A DNA stretch of 64,000 nt from the NCBI GenBank assembly GCA_036351775.1, contig JAZBPX010000053.1, positions 62,001-126,000 of the forward strand. Reading direction: 5' to 3'. Source of the DNA: Pacificimonas sp036351775 (lineage in GTDB: Bacteria > Pseudomonadota > Alphaproteobacteria > Sphingomonadales > Sphingomonadaceae). The translations under genes were made by a program, and so were the position numbers. The notes below the pieces were generated by a model. The model worked only from the letters and a program-made list of their open reading frames with translations, was not told where the DNA came from and ran no database searches. Shown here in pieces: positions 34,514-42,743 of this stretch. Position 1 is the stretch's first letter. Every line of letters starts with the position of its first letter.

Positions 34514-34531
34514 CCAAACAATACTGTATGG
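34514..34531. promoter_or_regulatory. CCATACA-N4-TGTATGG dyad, copy 6
   Basis: CCAAACA-atac-TGTATGG matches 13 of 14 arm positions. It fills the 49-base gap between the TetR stop and the soxB start, so any promoter of the sox operon here is overlapped by it. Confidence 0.75.
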
Positions 34532-34535
34532 AAAA

Positions 34536-35132
34536 TTAATCGAGAAGAATCTCGTCATATAGCGGGCCGAGCCGGCGCCGCTCTTCGACACTCTCGCGCA
34601 TCTGCAGCGCATAGTAGCCGACCTGGTGGAAATAAACGATGCGCGCCCGGATGAGTGCGCGATCACCATCATAACCATAGGCTTCGAACATTTTGCGGAA
34701 GGCATCGATGCGAGTATCATCGACCCGGTGGACCACGCGCGCGACCTGCTTGTCGCGCTTGGCCCAGCTTCGGATTGCGGAATCGAAGGCTGACGAATAG
34801 CGCGTCTCGTCAAGCCAGAGATCGCCGATGATCCGGCCAAAGTCAGCGCGTTCGCCATTTGCCGCGGCGGCTTCGATCGCGGCGAGCAGGGGTATGTTGT
34901 TGACGTCTTCCCAATGCTGGATGAGGGCTCTCAGGAGTTCATCCCGGCTTTCGAAATGCCAGTAGAAGCTGCCCCGGGTAACTTCCATCTTCTTGGCAAG
35001 TTTGTCGATCTTGAGGCCCTCAATGCCTTCCTTCGTCAGCTGGTCCCTCGCGGCAAGGAGCCAGTCCTTGCGCGATAGCTGGCCCTTCTTAGTGTCCGGG
35101 TTCGATCGTTCTTCGGATGGGGTCTTTGGCAT
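34536..35132 (-). CDS. TetR-family transcriptional regulator (candidate reader of the repeated dyad)
   Basis: 198 residues from ATG 35132 (GGAGAG upstream). The N-terminal helix-turn-helix 'GIEGLKIDKLAKKMEVTRGSFYWHFESRDELL' is a standard TetR DNA-binding domain; the C-terminal helical ligand domain ('RIVYFHQVGYYALQM') has no recognised relative. It is the only TetR gene in the window and lies amid the dyads: one immediately downstream before soxB, and one good plus one weak copy in the gap upstream of it. TetR dimers bind dyads of this size, so it is the best candidate repressor of the regulon (inference). The frame continues upstream to 35396, but that part is not family-like. Confidence 0.88.
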   Translation of the reverse strand: MPKTPSEERSNPDTKKGQLSRKDWLLAARDQLTKEGIEGLKIDKLAKKMEVTRGSFYWHFESRDELLRALIQHWEDVNNIPLLAAIEAAAANGERADFGRIIGDLWLDETRYSSAFDSAIRSWAKRDKQVARVVHRVDDTRIDAFRKMFEAYGYDGDRALIRARIVYFHQVGYYALQMRESVEERRRLGPLYDEILLD

Positions 35133-35279
35133 CGCTCTCCGATCGTGGCCGCATAAACGACCGCCTGTCTTGCGGGGGCGCCGCTTCTTCACCGCGGCCC
35201 ACATGGGGCTATCCGGTGGCCCATAGGCAATTCGCAACCCGATGGTCCAGTGAAATAACGACGCTGGCTTGCGGCCATG

Positions 35280-35297
35280 CAGACTAGTACTGTATGG
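35280..35297. promoter_or_regulatory. Half-site of the repeated dyad (weak copy)
   Basis: CAGACTA-gtac-TGTATGG has a perfect right arm but a left arm with only two matching positions (9 of 14). It is reported because it lies in the regulator's own upstream region near a better copy. Confidence 0.3.
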
Positions 35298-35359
35298 CCC
35301 GTTCTTAACTTGTGTCCGGTGCGGTTGCCTCCGCAAGATGGTATCGGCGGATGCTTGGC

Positions 35360-35377
35360 CGATGCAGGTCTGTATGG
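35360..35377. promoter_or_regulatory. CCATACA-N4-TGTATGG dyad, copy 7
   Basis: CGATGCA-ggtc-TGTATGG matches 12 of 14 arm positions. It is 60 bases before the sulfotransferase start and about 230 bases before the TetR start, so it could control either. Confidence 0.6.
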
Positions 35378-35437
35378 TCAGGAAAATGCGATCCACGCGG
35401 TCCGGGAAAGCTGTCGAACAGGAGCCTGTACGCTGTC

Positions 35438-37054
35438 ATGAACAAATATAGGTCCGCAAACAAGCAGGCGCATAACCATCAGTTACGGGCCGCGTTGACG
35501 TCGTTGCGCGAAATGATCGGGAAACGCGCCTTCGAGGATGCGAAACGGCTGCTTGTGAAAACCCAGAAGGAGTTTCCGCACGAAGCGTCCGTGTACCTCT
35601 TGGGCAGCGCGCTCGGACGAGCAACGGGTTCACTCGCTTTTGCCAAGGCGCAGGCGGAGCGGGTGCTGGACCTCGACCCGGAGCATGTCGAGGGGGCGCT
35701 CGACATGGCCGAGCTATCGCACCTGGGAGGCGATATCGGAAGGGCGAGAGTCCTGGCACGCCGTGCGGTGCAATCGCAGCCGCCATTTGCGCAACTGGAC
35801 CGCGCAGCTGCCATTTTGACCCGCGTTGGCGAACATGCGGAGGCGCTGAAGCTCTACTCGCGAATGATCGAAGACAATCCCGATCTGCAAGGCGCCTATC
35901 ACAACCGCGCGATGGTGCGCCGCTTCCTTGGAGATATCGTCGGCGCGGAACGCGACCTCGACCGTGCGCTGGATCTGGCTCCCGGAGACTCCGAAGCACA
36001 GCTGGCGCGGTCCGGGCTGCGGCGGCAGACCGCGTCAGACAACCACATCGATGCGCTGAGAAAACTGGAACGGCAATCGCTGCCTTGGGCGAACAAGGTG
36101 CAGGTCAAGTTCGCGCTCGCCAAGGAACTGGAGGACCTGGGAGAGTATTCCGGGGCCTTCGATATGTTGTCGGCAGCCAACGAGCTGCGTCGCCGCCACT
36201 TGCGTTATGACGTGCAGGATGATGTCGCGACGATCGATCATATCATTACGCGTTTCGATGGCGCCTTTTTCCAGAACGCAGATGAGGGCGATGCGAGCGC
36301 CTTACCGGTCTTTGTACTCGGCCTGCCGCGATCGGGCACGACACTGACGGAACGCATCATCGGCAGTCATGGCGAGGCGGAGGCGCTGGGTGAACTGGAC
36401 AGCTTTCCCAAGGCCCTGATCACACTGGCCTCTCAGCGTATGGGCGCGGGCAGGGGCGGGAAAAACGCCATGGTCGACGCAAGCCTAGAGATCGATCCGG
36501 CTGAATTAGGGCGGGAATATCTGCGTCTTACGCAGCCATGGCGGTCAACGGAACACCGGTTCGTCGATAAGCTGCCCATGAATTACCTCTATCTCGGACT
36601 GATCGCAGCAGCATTGCCAAATGCACGGATTGTCGAAGTCCGCCGGCATCCCATGGCAAACTGCTATGCGATGTTCAAAACGCTGTTCAAGGCGGGTTAT
36701 CCCTTCTCCTATGCCCTGACCGATCTAGCGGCGTACTATGCCGCCTATGACCGCCTGATGGCGCACTGGCGGGACTTGCTGGGAGAGCGGATCGTCCAGG
36801 TTCGCTACGAGGACCTAGTAAGCGCGCAGGAGGTGACCAGCAGAGACCTTCTGCGGCAGATCGATTTCACGTGGGACGAGGCCTGCATCGATTTCCATCG
36901 CAACGCGGCACCGAGCACGACGCAAAGTGCCTCTCAGGTCAGGCAACCGATCTACACCTCATCCCGCGATCAATGGCGCAACTATGAGAACCAGCTCGCT
37001 CCCCTGAAGAATGCCTTGATCCAGCACGGCGTGGCCGCGGCAGACCTCCACTAG
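35438..37054 (+). CDS. TPR-repeat sulfotransferase
   Basis: The 538-residue protein has an N-terminal half of helical tetratricopeptide-like repeats ('ALDMAELSHLGGDIGRARVLARRA', 'AYHNRAMVRRFLGDIVGAERDLDRALDLAPGD'). The C-terminal sulfotransferase domain has the PAPS 5'-phosphosulfate loop 'LPRSGTTLTE' and a 3'-phosphate region 'EVRRHPMANCYAMFKTLF'. There is no signal peptide. Genes of this architecture often accompany TonB receptors in sphingomonads and caulobacters (general knowledge; their acceptors are mostly unknown). Start ATG 35438; AGGAG lies 13 bases upstream, rather far. Convergent with CocE hydrolase 2. Confidence 0.85.
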   Translation: MNKYRSANKQAHNHQLRAALTSLREMIGKRAFEDAKRLLVKTQKEFPHEASVYLLGSALGRATGSLAFAKAQAERVLDLDPEHVEGALDMAELSHLGGDIGRARVLARRAVQSQPPFAQLDRAAAILTRVGEHAEALKLYSRMIEDNPDLQGAYHNRAMVRRFLGDIVGAERDLDRALDLAPGDSEAQLARSGLRRQTASDNHIDALRKLERQSLPWANKVQVKFALAKELEDLGEYSGAFDMLSAANELRRRHLRYDVQDDVATIDHIITRFDGAFFQNADEGDASALPVFVLGLPRSGTTLTERIIGSHGEAEALGELDSFPKALITLASQRMGAGRGGKNAMVDASLEIDPAELGREYLRLTQPWRSTEHRFVDKLPMNYLYLGLIAAALPNARIVEVRRHPMANCYAMFKTLFKAGYPFSYALTDLAAYYAAYDRLMAHWRDLLGERIVQVRYEDLVSAQEVTSRDLLRQIDFTWDEACIDFHRNAAPSTTQSASQVRQPIYTSSRDQWRNYENQLAPLKNALIQHGVAAADLH

Positions 37055-37075
37055 GAGCGGGGGAGAGGCGCGCCC

Positions 37076-38866
37076 TCAGTCGGGCAGAACCTCGAGCTCG
37101 ATGTGCGATGGGTGCTCGCCGCCGACCATGATGGTCTGGGTGACGGCAAGGGCCTGCGTGTCGGTGGCGATGGGATTGCCAGTATTTGAATTGGGATAGA
37201 TGGCCGGGAACAGGCTGCTCGTGATTTCCAGCCGCAGGCGATGCCCCGGCGCGAACTGGTGGGCGATATCGAACAGGTCGATATCATATCCTACCACTTC
37301 GCCCGGCGTGACGAGCTTGGTCTCCTCAAAACTGTTGCGGTAACGCGCTCTTATCACGCCGTCATTGATGTAGGGCTTTGTCTCTGTGCCGTCGGGCGCT
37401 ACATCGATCAGTCTGACGACAAAGTCGGTATCACGCCCCTCGGTCGCTGCGTACAGCCGGACAGTCAACGGCCCGGCTATGGTGATGGCATCCTGAAGCG
37501 GCGCTGATGTAAAGCGGACCACATCGCTTCGCCGGTGCAGGGCCAACGGGTCCGCATCTTCTCCTGTGAAGGCCGCGACATCGGTGTGAAACGCAGGAGC
37601 GGGATCCCGTGGGTCGTAAACGAACTCAACGTCCGAAGGCGTGCCCTGATTAGTCCAGCTCAGGCGGTTTCGCATCGTGTCATTGCCACCGGACGTGTGA
37701 TGCAAATACAGCTTTCTGGTCTCTGTTTGTGCGCTCGGGTAGGAGCCAAATTCGGCCCATTCATTCTGACCTGTAATGTAAAGCCGCGCCTGGGGCGGGG
37801 CAGGCACAGTCGCGTCCTGTTTGAGATAACGCTCAAAGAACGGGAGGGTCACTTCGCGCATATCGAGAAGGGAATTCTCGCCAAACGAGAGACCATGCGC
37901 GGTCAATTCGCCGCCCATGAATGTGCCCATGTGGGTCCAGGGGCCGATCATCAGGTATTGCTGGTTGGCCGCGGGCGACCGCTTCATACCATCCCAGTAG
38001 TACATCGTACCCACGAGTGAATCGTCGAACCATCCGGTGACGTGCAGCGCCGGAATGGCAATTCGTTCGAAATCGGCACCGTGGACAGTCTGCGCTTTCC
38101 AATACTCATTGAACGTATTGTTCTCGATCCATCTCTGGAACCTGGGCAGATCGCGGCCGGTCATTGCCACTTGCGAAGTGAGCGGCTGCGTCTTGAGTAT
38201 GGTGTCCCAGTCCGGAGCCTCGGCATCTTCGGGCGGTCCGTCACCCTCATTGCCGTAGGCCCAGGTCAGCAACCCTCCGACAAATGCCCCTCCGCGATAA
38301 GGGGCTTCGACGAACGGATGTCCGGGTGCCGCGCTCGGAACGATACATTTTAGGTACTCCGACCCCTCGGCGGCGGCAAGCCACTGAACCGTACCGAGAT
38401 AGGAGAGCCCCATCATGCAGACGCGCGCGTTCGACCAGGGCTGGTCAGCAATCCACTCAATGGTATCGAAACCGTCAGCGCCCTCTTGCGAGAAATCGTT
38501 GAATGTGCCGCCGCTTTCGCCCTTGCCCCTGACATCCTGAAGCACCACGGCGTAGCCGCGTTCGGAATAGTATTTGCCAAGCTCACTGCGCGCGAGAAAA
38601 CCGTGCGATTTTCCGTAGGGCGTTCTGACAAGAATGGACGGAAAGGGGCCGGGCTGGTCGGCCGGAAGCCAGAGGTCGGCTGCCAGCTCCACGCCGTCGC
38701 GCAGCGGAACTCGCAAGGCGACCGGTTCATCGGCAGCAGGGGCCGCTGCACCTTGGTCCGCGGTGCGATCGGGGGCCGTCTGCGCAGTCGCGGGCTCCTG
38801 CGGGGCATCGGTACTGCTCACGCATCCAGCGAGCGCCAGCGCACTTCCAAGGGCGAGCAATCGCAT
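37076..38866 (-). CDS. CocE/NonD family serine hydrolase 2 (lipoprotein)
   Basis: 596 residues with a lipoprotein signal ending in 'LAGC' (Cys15), an Ala/Pro-rich linker (residues 18-48), then the S15-type alpha/beta hydrolase: 'VVLQDVRGKGESGG' and nucleophile serine in 'MGLSYLG', the same G-x-S-Y-x-G as cocaine esterase. A C-terminal jelly-roll domain follows. It should be anchored in the periplasm or outer membrane and hydrolyse esters or amides. A dyad lies 45 bases upstream, and the divergent MFS gene has its own. It is the most compact of the four CocE-family genes here. Confidence 0.85.
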   Translation of the reverse strand: MRLLALGSALALAGCVSSTDAPQEPATAQTAPDRTADQGAAAPAADEPVALRVPLRDGVELAADLWLPADQPGPFPSILVRTPYGKSHGFLARSELGKYYSERGYAVVLQDVRGKGESGGTFNDFSQEGADGFDTIEWIADQPWSNARVCMMGLSYLGTVQWLAAAEGSEYLKCIVPSAAPGHPFVEAPYRGGAFVGGLLTWAYGNEGDGPPEDAEAPDWDTILKTQPLTSQVAMTGRDLPRFQRWIENNTFNEYWKAQTVHGADFERIAIPALHVTGWFDDSLVGTMYYWDGMKRSPAANQQYLMIGPWTHMGTFMGGELTAHGLSFGENSLLDMREVTLPFFERYLKQDATVPAPPQARLYITGQNEWAEFGSYPSAQTETRKLYLHHTSGGNDTMRNRLSWTNQGTPSDVEFVYDPRDPAPAFHTDVAAFTGEDADPLALHRRSDVVRFTSAPLQDAITIAGPLTVRLYAATEGRDTDFVVRLIDVAPDGTETKPYINDGVIRARYRNSFEETKLVTPGEVVGYDIDLFDIAHQFAPGHRLRLEITSSLFPAIYPNSNTGNPIATDTQALAVTQTIMVGGEHPSHIELEVLPD

Positions 38867-38910
38867 GATGTTTTTTCTCCCTCAAGCCCCGGTCCGTTCA
38901 CACGGTTACA

Positions 38911-38928
38911 CCACACACATTTGTACGT
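38911..38928. promoter_or_regulatory. CCATACA-N4-TGTATGG dyad, copy 8
   Basis: CCACACA-catt-TGTACGT matches 11 of 14 arm positions. It is 45 bases upstream of the CocE lipoprotein start. Confidence 0.5.
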
Positions 38929-38988
38929 CGAGGCCGCGATTTCGAACGCGGGCTTTCAGAAGAAACGGACTCTGTCCAACGAATTGAC

Positions 38989-39006
38989 TTAGACAATAGT
39001 GTATGG
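38989..39006. promoter_or_regulatory. CCATACA-N4-TGTATGG dyad, copy 9
   Basis: TTAGACA-atag-TGTATGG has a perfect right arm and a weak left arm (11 of 14). A TTGACT hexamer at 38984-38989 abuts it, so it overlaps a possible -35 region of the MFS gene that starts at 39053. Confidence 0.5.
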
Positions 39007-39052
39007 AACCCATGTTCCTGTGCCGCACAGGCGGGCAGGGAAGAGGGGCCTC

Positions 39053-40348
39053 ATGAAAATTCAAGGTATGCGATGGGTCATCCTGGCCCTGGTGCTGCTG
39101 GCAAGCGCGATCTCATACATGCTGCGGACCAATGTCTCGGTTCTGTCGGAGAGCATGAGCACGGACCTGGCTCTGAGCGAAGTGCAGCTTGGACTGATCT
39201 TCTCAGCCTTTGCGGCAGGCTATGCCTTGTTCCAGTTTCCCGGCGGCCTCTTCGGCGATCGTTTTGGGTCGCGGCATGCCCTGGCGATTATCGCGATCGG
39301 CTGGGCCGTTCTGACCTTCGCCAGCGGCCTCGTGCCGGGACCTGCGACATGGTCCGTGGGTGCCATTGTCACGATGCTGGTCGTGACGCGGTTTCTCGTC
39401 GGCGTCACACATGCGCCGATCTTCCCGATAGCGAGCGGCCGTGTGATCGCCCTCTGGTTCCCGGTCGGGAAATGGGGCCTGCCCAACGGGCTGATCAGCA
39501 CAGGGGTCACATTGGGCGCCGCGCTTTCTGCGCCCCTAATGGTTTACCTGATGGTGACATATGGCTGGCGAAACGCGCTGTTCTTCACCGCCCCCCTGGG
39601 CCTGGTGGTGGCGCTGCTGTGGTGGATCGTGGCGCGGGACAAGCCCGCGCAGCATCCGTCGGTCACCCCTGCCGAACAGGCCCTGATAGAGGCGAACAAG
39701 CCCCCTGAACGGGCCAAAAGCGCGCCCGGCGAGTGGAAAGAACTGCTGAAAAACAAGGACCTGCTTCTTCTGGCCCTGAGCTATTTCTGCATGAACTACG
39801 TGTTCTATTTGTTCTTCAACTGGTTCTTTTACTTCCTTGTCGAGGTTCGTGGATTTGGCAATGAAGAGGCTGGCGGGCTTGTGGCTGCGCTCTGGATCAT
39901 TGGCGCAGTCGGCGCGACGCTTGGCGGGCTCTTGTGCGATATGATGATCAAGCGGCTGGGTTTGCGCTGGGGACCGGCCAGCGTGGCCATCGTCGGACTG
40001 ATCGCATGCGGTGCCTTTCTGGTCGCAGGGGCGATAAGCGAAGACGCTTACCTCGCGGTTGTGCTGCTCTGCATCTGTTTCGGCTTCAACCAGATCACGG
40101 AAGCCAGCTACTGGTCGGCGGCCATCGCCGTGTCCGGCGACAGAGCGGCCGAGGGAACAGGAATCATGAACACCGGCGGCAATCTCGTGGGACTGTTCGG
40201 CGGCGTAATGGTCCCCTTCCTCGCAGCGCAACTCGGCTGGACCCTCGCCATATGTACGGGCGCGATTTTCGCCGTGCTCGGCGCGATCACATGGATGTTC
40301 GTGCGCGCTGACCGCCCGGCAGTGGCCGTGCACCGGGTGCCAGCCTGA
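39053..40348 (+). CDS. MFS transporter, anion:cation symporter-like
   Basis: 431 residues with about twelve membrane segments. 'GGLFGDRFGSRHALAI' between helices 2 and 3 is the typical MFS loop, and the overall pattern ('TNVSVLSESMSTDLALSEVQLGLIFSAFAAGYALFQFPGG') fits the ACS family that moves organic anions. A hydrophilic central loop 'ARDKPAQHPSVTPAEQALIEANKPPERAKSAPGEWKELLKNK' separates the halves. Start ATG 39053 follows GAGGGG by five bases. Divergent from CocE hydrolase 2 and convergent with CocE hydrolase 3. It probably imports the hydrolysis products of these exported enzymes (inference). Confidence 0.88.
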   Translation: MKIQGMRWVILALVLLASAISYMLRTNVSVLSESMSTDLALSEVQLGLIFSAFAAGYALFQFPGGLFGDRFGSRHALAIIAIGWAVLTFASGLVPGPATWSVGAIVTMLVVTRFLVGVTHAPIFPIASGRVIALWFPVGKWGLPNGLISTGVTLGAALSAPLMVYLMVTYGWRNALFFTAPLGLVVALLWWIVARDKPAQHPSVTPAEQALIEANKPPERAKSAPGEWKELLKNKDLLLLALSYFCMNYVFYLFFNWFFYFLVEVRGFGNEEAGGLVAALWIIGAVGATLGGLLCDMMIKRLGLRWGPASVAIVGLIACGAFLVAGAISEDAYLAVVLLCICFGFNQITEASYWSAAIAVSGDRAAEGTGIMNTGGNLVGLFGGVMVPFLAAQLGWTLAICTGAIFAVLGAITWMFVRADRPAVAVHRVPA

Positions 40349-40378
40349 GCCAGGCCGGCCGCCCGAGACCCAGCCGCC

Positions 40379-42562
40379 TTAGACGTGGTCGCGCGGAATC
40401 GTTTCGCGCCAACGCTGTGTGCGCACAGGCCGATCGCCCTCTTTCAGCGTGATCGTGATATCGACGATGAAGTCGGTCGCCGTGGAGGTCAGAGAGCCGA
40501 GCGAGTGTGTCTCGATCGTTCGTCCATGCCCCTCTTCGATGCGCCGGGTATCGATTTGCATCGAGGCCTGACCGGGCTGGTTGTCATCGACCTGACAGGT
40601 TAGTTTGCCCCCCAGGGGAAGGTTGAAAAGCGCGGTCGTACGCCCCCGCTCCAGATCCTTTCGAAGCTCATACCAGCTGGTGTCCTCGTCGACCTGTTCG
40701 GAGCTGTCGGGGAGCGGCTCTCCCATGGGGACATTGCCGTCGCAGTAGTCGACATCGCCGAGCGTGGGGAGCGCGACAAAGGATGGATATGCGCCGCCGG
40801 TGTGAAGCTGCATCGTGAAGGGTTCGGGGGAGGGCCAGAGAACCGGGAAGTCGGCATTGCTGATATTGATACGAATGCGGTGGCCCGGTTCGAACCGATA
40901 GGCGGTGCACATGGCTTCAAGATCAAGCTCGTAGATTGTCCCGGGCTGCATCGGTTCGGGTGCCCGGCTGCTGTTGCGGTGCGTACCGTTCAAATATGCG
41001 CGGGTGATGAGGTAGGACGTTCCGTCTGGTGCAAGATCGCAAATGCGGACGATAAAGTTGGCAATGGGCGCGCTGACGCTGACGAACAGTTTGGCGCGCG
41101 CGAACCCGAGTATTTCCAACGGTTCCGAGAGGACGTCACTGTCGAATGACAGGCCCCAGACATCCTGATCCCGCCGGTCAATGCCATAATAGCCTTCCGC
41201 CCCGGTCGGGCCGAATGACTGGTCGTGACCGCCCGTTCCCGGGCGATACTCCAGCGTCTGCACGGTGCCTGCGCCGGGCCGGGAAGACAGCGATCCATTC
41301 TGTCCCGAGGGCAGGTTCGCGGCGGCGTTGGCGTCTGGCGCGGCTGGCGCGCTCGCCGATGCCGACACGAGGTAGCGCGTATCGGGCGGGGCGAACGCGC
41401 TGTCCGGCCAATCGTCAAGATAGCGCCACTCTCCCGGCACCGGGTCCGTGAAGCGAAAGGACTGTCGACGCCAGCGCGGCATGTAAAAGGTTGCCCGCGG
41501 CTCTTCGAGCATCCCTGTGTCGTTGCCGTTGAGCCAATGGTCAAACCATCGGTTCTGGATTCCCTGAAGGTCCACGACAGGGCCAGGGGTATCGAGCCAG
41601 TGGTGCCATGGACCAAGCAGTCCCATTGTCATGGCCTTTGTCGAGTTGCGCATGATGCGCATGACCTGGTTCTGGTAGATATCCAGATAGCCGCCGACCA
41701 GATAGGTCGGAATTTCCAGTCGGCTGTAGTCGGTGTAAAGGGAACCATAGTCCCAATACTCGCCGTCTCTCTGATTGCGCAGGAAGTTGAATAGCCAGGG
41801 CGCTGTTTCCCAGCGGTCCCGCGCGGCCTGGTCATCGAGCAGATACTCAGGCGCGCCCGGCATCGTATTCATCACCAACATGCCCAGGGACCAGCTATTA
41901 TCCACCATGAGCATACAACCGCCCGGGTAGTGAATATCGTCGGTGTAGCGCTTGTCTGTGCCCGCCATGGCAACGATGGTCTTGAGCGCAGGCGGCTTCA
42001 GTTCATAGGCCACCTGCAGGGAATTGAAGGCCGAATAGGAAACGCCGTACATGCCGACATTGCCGTTGCACCAGGGCTGCGCGGCCATCCACGCGATCAC
42101 TGCCGCGGTATCGAGATGCTCCTGGCGGGTATATTCATCGAGCGGTTCGCCGTCCGATCCGCCTGTTCCGCGCACATCGAGAAAAACCGAGGCGAGTCCG
42201 GCTTTTACATTGTGCTCGGTGCCCTGGGGCATGTTGCGATAGGGGGTGGTGTTAAGAACCGCGCCAATCGGCGCACGAAAGTCCATGTGATTCGGCAAAT
42301 AGATGAACGCGTTCAGGCGAACGCCGTCTTTCATGGTAAGGAGCACATTTTCGAGGTAGATCCCCGCATCCGGCACCGGAAGCGACGTCCAGGGCCCGGG
42401 CGCGACCGCAATACCGGCCGCCGACACGCTTCGCAGCTGCGCTGGCGCAGGAACCAGGCTAGCCTGGCCACTTGCCAGCGCGCGGGCACAGGACGACAGG
42501 ACCATGGCTGTTCCGGCCGCTGTCAAACAGTTGCCGAGTAGCGTTCGTCTGGAAATCATCAT
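40379..42562 (-). CDS. CocE/NonD family serine hydrolase 3 (Tat-exported, possible lipoprotein)
   Basis: 727 residues with a twin-arginine leader 'SRRTLLGN' and a lipobox-like 'LSSC' at its end. The catalytic region has 'VFLDVRGTGGSDGEP' and the serine in 'GVSYSA', where the family's last glycine (G-x-S-Y-x-G) is Ala. An insertion of low complexity ('SASASAPAAPDANAAANLPSGQNG', about residues 400-425) precedes the jelly-roll domain. Two ATGs (42562, 42559) follow AGGAG. Transcription is divergent from frmA, and a dyad lies 48 bases upstream. Amide/ester hydrolysis in the periplasm is inferred. Confidence 0.82.
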   Translation of the reverse strand: MMISRRTLLGNCLTAAGTAMVLSSCARALASGQASLVPAPAQLRSVSAAGIAVAPGPWTSLPVPDAGIYLENVLLTMKDGVRLNAFIYLPNHMDFRAPIGAVLNTTPYRNMPQGTEHNVKAGLASVFLDVRGTGGSDGEPLDEYTRQEHLDTAAVIAWMAAQPWCNGNVGMYGVSYSAFNSLQVAYELKPPALKTIVAMAGTDKRYTDDIHYPGGCMLMVDNSWSLGMLVMNTMPGAPEYLLDDQAARDRWETAPWLFNFLRNQRDGEYWDYGSLYTDYSRLEIPTYLVGGYLDIYQNQVMRIMRNSTKAMTMGLLGPWHHWLDTPGPVVDLQGIQNRWFDHWLNGNDTGMLEEPRATFYMPRWRRQSFRFTDPVPGEWRYLDDWPDSAFAPPDTRYLVSASASAPAAPDANAAANLPSGQNGSLSSRPGAGTVQTLEYRPGTGGHDQSFGPTGAEGYYGIDRRDQDVWGLSFDSDVLSEPLEILGFARAKLFVSVSAPIANFIVRICDLAPDGTSYLITRAYLNGTHRNSSRAPEPMQPGTIYELDLEAMCTAYRFEPGHRIRINISNADFPVLWPSPEPFTMQLHTGGAYPSFVALPTLGDVDYCDGNVPMGEPLPDSSEQVDEDTSWYELRKDLERGRTTALFNLPLGGKLTCQVDDNQPGQASMQIDTRRIEEGHGRTIETHSLGSLTSTATDFIVDITITLKEGDRPVRTQRWRETIPRDHV

Positions 42563-42609
42563 GTTGCTCCTGCCGCCAAATTGAAGTCAGACTGTCACGA
42601 CCTGCATTG

Positions 42610-42627
42610 ACATACACCAGTGTCTAC
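42610..42627. promoter_or_regulatory. CCATACA-N4-TGTATGG dyad, copy 10
   Basis: ACATACA-ccag-TGTCTAC matches 10 of 14 arm positions and is the weakest of the accepted copies. It lies 48 bases before CocE hydrolase 3 and 41 bases from the perfect copy, so the divergent region carries two sites. Confidence 0.45.
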
Positions 42628-42667
42628 CTTGTACCCTTCGTTATAGCGTTGTTCAAGGAAGGCAAAT

Positions 42668-42685
42668 CCATACACAAATGTATGG
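42668..42685. promoter_or_regulatory. CCATACA-N4-TGTATGG dyad, copy 11 (perfect)
   Basis: CCATACAcaaaTGTATGG is fully symmetric in its 7-base arms (14 of 14) and defines the consensus. It is 59 bases upstream of frmA, placing formaldehyde detoxification in the regulon. Confidence 0.85.
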
Positions 42686-42743
42686 CTTCGGAACTTGCCG
42701 CCGGTTATGAGAACCGAACCTGGATCGTAGGAAGGATTGATTT

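Larger units (their letters stand above)
35133..35437. other. Divergent intergenic region, tetR / TPR-sulfotransferase
   Basis: 305 bases with no supported gene. It contains one good copy (35360-35377) and one half-site (35280-35297) of the repeated dyad and must carry both divergent promoters. Confidence 0.6.
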
